This document shows, in pieces, positions 52,622 to 56,652 of a DNA stretch of 56,652 nucleotides (position 1 is its first letter; each line of letters starts with the position of its first letter). The DNA is from Gluconacetobacter johannae (lineage in GTDB: Bacteria; Pseudomonadota; Alphaproteobacteria; Acetobacterales; Acetobacteraceae): contig NZ_JABEQH010000023.1 of NCBI RefSeq assembly GCF_014174305.1, positions 1 to 56,652 on the forward strand. Direction: 5' to 3'. The position numbers were made by a program, and so were the translations under genes. Below the pieces are notes generated by a model. It was not told the origin of the DNA and did not search any database. It worked only from the letters and a program-made list of their open reading frames with translations.

Positions 52622-52645
52622 TCGTTTATCGTATACGTGTCGATA
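52622..52645. promoter_or_regulatory. Candidate GntR operator in the divergent hydroxyproline promoter
   Basis: TTTATCGTATACGTGTC with the perfect 8-bp palindrome CGTATACG at 52630-52637. GTATAC cores are usual for FCD-type GntR regulators. It lies between the starts of the deaminase and dehydrogenase genes, and shares TATCGTATA with the region upstream of the sugar-acid operon near 13828. Confidence 0.5.
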
Positions 52646-52685
52646 TTGAAAGGACGAAATCATCCTGCCTTCGCCCCCTTCCGGC

Positions 52686-54014
52686 ATGAGCGACATGCCC
52701 GAACCCCTTGCCCCGACGCCCCCCCGGACCGCCATCGTCGTGGGCGGCGGGCTGGTCGGGCTGTGCTGCGCGCGGGCCCTGCGCGCGGCGGGGCTGGAGG
52801 TCACGCTGGTCAGCGAGCCCCGCTACGCGGCGCCGGCGTCCTCGGGCAATGCGGGGCATATCGCGACCGAACAGGTGATGCCGCTGGCGTCGCCGTCGGC
52901 GCTGGCCTCGGCCCCCGGACGGCTGTTCCTGCGCGGCGGCGCGCTGGATTTCGGCTGGACGCGGCCGGGGGCCTGGGTGCCGTGGCTGCGCCATTACCTG
53001 CAGGCCTGCCGCCCCGCCCGCGCCCAGGCGGGCCAGCAGGCGCTGCGGGACCTGCTGGCCGAGGCGCTGCCGGCCTGGCGGCGGATGACGGCCGAACTGG
53101 GCCGGCCCGACCTGCTGGACGAAGGCGGGCATCTGATGTTCTGGCACGATCCCCAGCGCGCCGGGCCGGGCATGGCGCACTGGCTGGCCGCCGATACCGG
53201 CACCGCCACCGTCCGCAAGCTGGACGAGGACGAATTTCCCAACCTGGACGGCGTGCTGGCCCATCGCCCCTGCGGCGCCCTGAAGCTGGAGGGCACCGGG
53301 CGGGTCACCATCAGCCCCGGCACGGTGATGAACATCCTGTCCGACACGCTGTATGGGGCGCAGGTGCGGCGCGTGGCCGCGCGCGCGGTGGGGCTGGCGC
53401 GCGACGACGCAGGCACGGCGGTGCATCTGACGGGCGGGGAGGTGCTGGTGGCCGACCGGGTGGTCATCGCCACCGGCGTCGGCAGCAAGGCGCTGTTGCG
53501 GACGGCGGGCCTGTCCGCGCCGGTGGTGGCCGAGCGCGGATACCACATCGAATGGGACCATGGCGGCATGCCCGCCCTGCCGCCGATGGTGTTCGAGGAA
53601 CGGTCGATGATCGTCAGCCGGTTCGGCGCGCGGTTGCGGACGTCGTCCTTCGTCGAGTTCACGGCCCCCGACGCCCCGGCGGACCCCCGCAAATGGCGCT
53701 ACCTGGAAGAGAACGTCCGCGACCTGGGCCTGCCGGTCGCCTCGGGCTTCAGCCACTGGATGGGGTCGCGCCCGACCCTGCCGGACTACCTGCCCGCCAT
53801 CGGGCCGCTGCCCGGCCTGCCGGGCGCGATCGCGGCCTACGGACACCAGCATCTGGGCCTGACGCTGGCGCCGCTGACCGCCGAACTGGTGTGCGCGCTG
53901 GCGACCGACATCGCCCCGCCGATCGCGCTGGCGCCCTTCCGGCCCGAGCGATTCAGCCGGATACGCCACGTCCAGCCCCTACAACCCGCCCTGGCGCAAC
54001 CGCCCCCGACATAA
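52686..54014 (+). CDS. FAD-dependent D-amino-acid dehydrogenase, probable D-hydroxyproline dehydrogenase
   Basis: 442 aa DadA-like flavoprotein. FAD motif AIVVGGGLVGLCCARALRAAG at the N-terminus and YGHQHLGLTLAPLTAELV at the C-terminus, with GFSHWMGSRPTLPDYLPAIG, are typical. In this set it should oxidise cis-4-hydroxy-D-proline to 1-pyrroline-4-hydroxy-2-carboxylate and pass electrons to quinone. The ATG at 52686 has no strong ribosome site; ATG 52695 is possible. It is divergent from the deaminase gene and 20 bases ahead of an amino acid permease. Confidence 0.86.
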   Translation: MSDMPEPLAPTPPRTAIVVGGGLVGLCCARALRAAGLEVTLVSEPRYAAPASSGNAGHIATEQVMPLASPSALASAPGRLFLRGGALDFGWTRPGAWVPWLRHYLQACRPARAQAGQQALRDLLAEALPAWRRMTAELGRPDLLDEGGHLMFWHDPQRAGPGMAHWLAADTGTATVRKLDEDEFPNLDGVLAHRPCGALKLEGTGRVTISPGTVMNILSDTLYGAQVRRVAARAVGLARDDAGTAVHLTGGEVLVADRVVIATGVGSKALLRTAGLSAPVVAERGYHIEWDHGGMPALPPMVFEERSMIVSRFGARLRTSSFVEFTAPDAPADPRKWRYLEENVRDLGLPVASGFSHWMGSRPTLPDYLPAIGPLPGLPGAIAAYGHQHLGLTLAPLTAELVCALATDIAPPIALAPFRPERFSRIRHVQPLQPALAQPPPT

Positions 54015-54034
54015 CCCCCGACACAAGGCGTTCC

Positions 54035-55645
54035 ATGCACACCCGCACCCCCGCCGCTTCCTCCTTCCCTGCCCCCGACGCGCCTGTCGGCGAAGCGCCG
54101 TCCGATCATTTCCGCCGGTCGCTGTCGCTGCTGGACCTGACGATGATCGGCTTCGGGTCCATCTTCGGGTCGGGCTGGCTGTTCGCGGCGTCGAACGTGT
54201 CGGCCATCGCGGGGCCGGCCAGCGTCGTCTCCTGGGGGGTCGGCGGGCTGGCGGTGCTGCTGCTGGGGCTGGTCTTCTGCGAACTGGGGGCGGCGCTGCC
54301 GCACGCGGGGGGCGCCGTGCGCTATCCGGCCTACAGCCATGGGCCGCTGCTGGGCTTCCTGATGGGGCTCATCACCGTGATCGCGTTTTCCAGCCTGATT
54401 TCCATCGAAATCGTGGCGGCGCGGCAATATGCCGGGGCGTGGATCCCCGGACTGACCCGCAACGCGGCTGGCGACCCGACCTGGGCGGGCTGGCTGGTGC
54501 AGCTTGCGGTGCTGGCCGGGCTGCTGCGGCTGAACCTGGCGCCGGTCCGCACCTTCGCGCTGTTCAACAACATCGTCACATTGTTCAAATTCTGCGTGCC
54601 GTTGCTGGTGATCGTCGTGCTGCTGGGCCACATGGATGCCGGCGCCTTCACCCGCCACGGCTTCGCCCCCGCCGGCGGGGCCGGGATCGAGGCCGCGATT
54701 TCCACCGGCGGCATCATCTTCGCCTATCTGGGCCTGACGCCGATCATCGCGGTCGCCAGCGAGGTCCGCGACCCGCAGCGCACCATTCCGCTGGCGCTGA
54801 CGGCGTCGGTGCTGATGGCGACGGCGGTGTACGTGCTGCTGCAGGTCGCCTTCGTCGGCAGCGTGCCCGACCGGCTGCTGGCCGGCGGGTGGGCCGGCAT
54901 CGCCCACATCCTGGCGCTGCCGTTCCATGACATCGCGATGACGGTCGGGGCGGTCTGGCTGGCGACGCTGGTGGTGGCGGACGCCATCGTCTCGCCCGCC
55001 GGGACGGGCAATATCTACATGGGCGCATCGCCCCGCATCATCTACGGCTGGGCGCGCGGCGGCACCTTTCCCGCCCTGTTCGCCCGCGTCGATCGCGGCA
55101 GCGGCGTGCCGCGCCCGGCCTTGTACCTGACCTTCGTGATGGCGGTGTTCTGGACGCTGCCCTTTCCCTCCTGGCAGGCGCTGATCGGCGTGGTGTCGTC
55201 GGCCCTGATGATGAGCTACGCCTTCGCGCCCATCGCCGCCGCCGCCCTGCGCCGCACCGCGCCGGACCTGCCCCGGCCGTTCCGCCTGTCGCGCATGGCC
55301 GTGATGGGGCCGCTGTCGTTCATCGTCGCGTCGCTGATCGTCTACTGGTCCGGATGGCAGACCGTGTCGTGGCTGCTGACCCTGCAACTGGTGCTGGGGA
55401 TCGGCTTCCTGGCCTGGTGGGGGGCCGCACGGCGGCCGGGCCATCGCGGGCAGGTGCGCCATACCGGCTGGGTGCTGGTCTATTTCGCCGGCATGGTGGT
55501 GCTGTCGGGTGTCGGCAGCTTCGGCGGCAGCGGCATCCTGCCGCATCCGCTGGACGATGCCGCCGTCGGGCTGTTCGCCCTGGCCATCTACCTGTGGGCC
55601 GAGCGCAGCGGCAGCCCGGCGTTCATGGAACAGGCCAGCCGGTGA
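54035..55645 (+). CDS. APC family amino acid permease
   Basis: 536 aa with about 12 membrane helices. The N-terminal substrate-binding motif of the APC superfamily is clear (LTMIGFGSIFGSGWLFAAS), and IIFAYLGLTPIIAVASEVRDPQRTIPLAL is the helix 6-7 signature. AAGG precedes ATG 54035. Co-transcribed with the D-amino-acid dehydrogenase, it most likely imports hydroxyproline or a related imino acid with protons. Confidence 0.88.
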   Translation: MHTRTPAASSFPAPDAPVGEAPSDHFRRSLSLLDLTMIGFGSIFGSGWLFAASNVSAIAGPASVVSWGVGGLAVLLLGLVFCELGAALPHAGGAVRYPAYSHGPLLGFLMGLITVIAFSSLISIEIVAARQYAGAWIPGLTRNAAGDPTWAGWLVQLAVLAGLLRLNLAPVRTFALFNNIVTLFKFCVPLLVIVVLLGHMDAGAFTRHGFAPAGGAGIEAAISTGGIIFAYLGLTPIIAVASEVRDPQRTIPLALTASVLMATAVYVLLQVAFVGSVPDRLLAGGWAGIAHILALPFHDIAMTVGAVWLATLVVADAIVSPAGTGNIYMGASPRIIYGWARGGTFPALFARVDRGSGVPRPALYLTFVMAVFWTLPFPSWQALIGVVSSALMMSYAFAPIAAAALRRTAPDLPRPFRLSRMAVMGPLSFIVASLIVYWSGWQTVSWLLTLQLVLGIGFLAWWGAARRPGHRGQVRHTGWVLVYFAGMVVLSGVGSFGGSGILPHPLDDAAVGLFALAIYLWAERSGSPAFMEQASR

Positions 55646-55652
55646 AACCCCG

Positions 55653-55689
55653 CCGCCGGGCGCATCCGGCGGACCGGCGCAACTTTTCC
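55653..55689 (+). terminator. Weak terminator-like hairpin after the permease gene
   Basis: CCGCCGG at 55653-55659 pairs with CCGGCGG at 55666-55672 over a six-base loop, eight bases after the stop. A short TTTT occurs further down, so it is at best a weak Rho-independent terminator. Confidence 0.4.
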
Positions 55690-55902
55690 ACGTGCCGGAG
55701 GTTAGGGCGAGACAGATCGTCCTTGATTGTCCCTTCCAGTTACAAAACATCGTGGCATTTTATGATGAAATAGAAACGTCCTGGCCGCCGTACAGGCGGA
55801 TGCCGGGCCTGCGGGCCAGCGCGTCCCGACCGCCGATGAGGGCCGGGCCATGAGGGAGTACCTATCCTGTTCCATCCGGTCGAAAGACGGAGCATGCGGC
55901 CC

Positions 55903-56421
55903 ATGACGACCCTCGCCACCCTGCCGCTGACGCGCATGCGCGTGACGCCCAACCTGATGACGACCGCCATCGGCACGATCCTGGTGACCTCCGAGATCGG
56001 CTCCGACACGCAGAGGATCGTGATCCGCACCCGCATGGTCACGGAGCGACAGGCGCGGCCGGGCCTGCTGATGGTCCAGGACAAGCTGTCGGGATATTTC
56101 GTGCCGGATGAGGACTGCGGCGCTTTCGTCCGCAACGCCCTCGACGCGACCGACCTGCTGATGCCCGTGCTGAAGGATATTTTGCCGGGCCTGCGCTATA
56201 TGGACAATGCCTGCGTGCGCGGCGACGTATGGCACCTCAGCGACGAATCCGGCACCCTGTTCGCCGGCGTCGCCGTCGGGTCGGCCCCGCTGGAAACGGC
56301 GATCTCGGGCTATGCCCGGATCGTCGACGGGCGCATCGGCGAGATCGTGGCCGCCCGCCGCCTGACCTATCTGGGCCGGCTGGACCTGACGGTGGCGCCG
56401 GGCATTCCAACCCTGGCCTGA
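55903..56421 (+). CDS. Hypothetical protein with a repeat-derived stop codon
   Basis: 172 aa, not recognised. GGAG at 55889-55892 stands ten bases before ATG 55903, which I prefer over ATG 55894. The product is soluble with no clear signal peptide or membrane helix and a mixed alpha/beta look. Features include TMVT-like basic stretch RIVIRTRMVTERQ, LKDILPGLRYMDN and GYARIVDGRIGEIVAARRL. The upstream 250 bases include an AT-rich part near 55735-55775 that could be a promoter. The last residues (PTLA) and the TGA run into repeat copy J, so the original C-terminus may have been changed. Converges with glnA. Confidence 0.6.
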   Translation: MTTLATLPLTRMRVTPNLMTTAIGTILVTSEIGSDTQRIVIRTRMVTERQARPGLLMVQDKLSGYFVPDEDCGAFVRNALDATDLLMPVLKDILPGLRYMDNACVRGDVWHLSDESGTLFAGVAVGSAPLETAISGYARIVDGRIGEIVAARRLTYLGRLDLTVAPGIPTLA

Positions 56422-56505
56422 GGCCCTGGACCCCGATCATGGATAACGGATTGGTTTCCAAAGGCCTGTGGCCTTTGGCGGGTTTCAGGGCAGCGCCCTG
56501 AGATT
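56410..56505 (+). repeat. Dispersed composite palindromic repeat, copy J
   Basis: GGCCTGAGGCCCTGGACCCC, GATCATGGATAACG, TTGGTTTCC, AAAGGCCTGTGGCCTTT, GGCGGGTTTC, AGGGCAGCGCCCT, GAG. The first hairpin is missing because the element begins inside the coding sequence of the hypothetical gene. Lies between two convergent 3' ends. Confidence 0.85.
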
Positions 56506-56548
56506 CTTGCGAAATGCGACCTTCGCGCCTATGGGGCGACACCCCACG

Positions 56549-56584
56549 AAAAAGGGCGCCGGCCCCTTGCGGTTCCGGCGCCCC
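56549..56584 (-). terminator. Rho-independent terminator of glnA
   Basis: On the minus strand GGGCGCCGG and CCGGCGCCC form a 9-bp stem around a 12-base loop, followed by TTTTTCG. It lies about 20 bases after the glnA stop codon. Confidence 0.85.
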
Positions 56585-56605
56585 GATCGGTGATCCGTGG
56601 GGGGA

Positions 56606-56652
56606 TCAGACCGAGTAATACATCTCGAATTCCGCCGGATGGGGCGTGTGTT
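56606..56652 (-). CDS. glnA: Glutamine synthetase type I, C-terminal end
   Basis: Only the last 15 codons are inside the window. The encoded end NTPHPAEFEMYYSV is the highly conserved C-terminus of bacterial GlnA, which makes glutamine from glutamate and ammonia. The gene continues beyond the right edge. It is followed by a good intrinsic terminator. Confidence 0.9.
   Translation of the reverse strand, partial: HTPHPAEFEMYYSV

Noticed and set aside
14873-56505. Dispersed repeats as insertion-sequence ends or a CRISPR array
   Set aside because: Copies are scattered, not tandem, no transposase or cas gene is present, and the internal structure is a series of short hairpins, not long terminal repeats.

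Overview
The window is about 56.6 kb of very GC-rich bacterial DNA, densely packed with genes on both strands. It looks like the chromosome of an acetic acid bacterium (Alphaproteobacteria, Acetobacteraceae, perhaps Gluconacetobacter or a close relative). This assignment is an inference from GC content, the many oxidative sugar-acid genes, the c-di-GMP proteins, the DUF3309 peptide and a peculiar dispersed repeat. I recognised no rRNA, tRNA, CRISPR array, transposase or phage gene. Both ends cut genes: the start of a PstC-like phosphate permease on the left and the last codons of glnA on the right.

Layout. 0-8 kb: Tat-exported nucleoside hydrolase, a DosP-like PAS-PAS-GAF-GGDEF-EAL protein, a long non-coding leader, an MHS-family transporter, a succinate-semialdehyde-type dehydrogenase and a DUF3309 peptide. 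8.3-13 kb: a fused GT2/GT-B glycosyltransferase overlapping a polysaccharide pyruvyl transferase (both noticeably less GC-rich than their surroundings) and an FAD/NAD(P)-binding protein.

13-34 kb: a large catabolic region for four-carbon sugar acids and probably tetruloses. A GntR regulator is divergent from a CRYL1-like dehydrogenase, MHS transporter, ltnD, otnK, otnC and otnI (L-threonate/D-erythronate to dihydroxyacetone phosphate). After a GNAT gene, a DUF1272 gene and a LysR/MFS divergent pair comes a nine-gene run: denD, MFS transporter, TIM-barrel enzyme, dihydroxyacetone-kinase-type kinase, RpiB-type isomerase, 3-hydroxyacyl-CoA-dehydrogenase-like enzyme, TIM-type isomerase, MFS transporter and FMN-dependent 2-hydroxyacid oxidase. 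The kinase and two isomerases match the known route L-erythrulose -> L-erythrulose 1-phosphate -> D-erythrulose 4-phosphate -> D-erythrose 4-phosphate. The source of the tetrulose (periplasmic erythritol oxidation, or decarboxylation of a branched sugar acid such as 3-oxo-isoapionate) is open and is the most interesting question here.

34-43 kb: ung bracketed by two repeat copies, a FUSC-family efflux protein with a LysR regulator, then a Tat-exported flavin amine oxidase two bases ahead of a c-type cytochrome, divergent from a TonB-dependent receptor. 43-50 kb: GNAT, the NAD regulator nrtR, a 35-bp palindrome and nadA-nadB-nadC, then a PAS-PAS-GGDEF diguanylate cyclase. 49.7-55.6 kb: a trans-4-hydroxy-L-proline module (GntR, 2-epimerase, pyrroline-hydroxycarboxylate deaminase, D-amino-acid dehydrogenase, APC permease). 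The end holds a hypothetical gene and the glnA tail.

About ten copies of an intergenic composite palindromic repeat are scattered from 14.9 kb to the right end, nearly all at 3' ends of genes. One copy supplies the C-terminus and stop codon of a transporter and the probable ribosome-binding site of the next gene.
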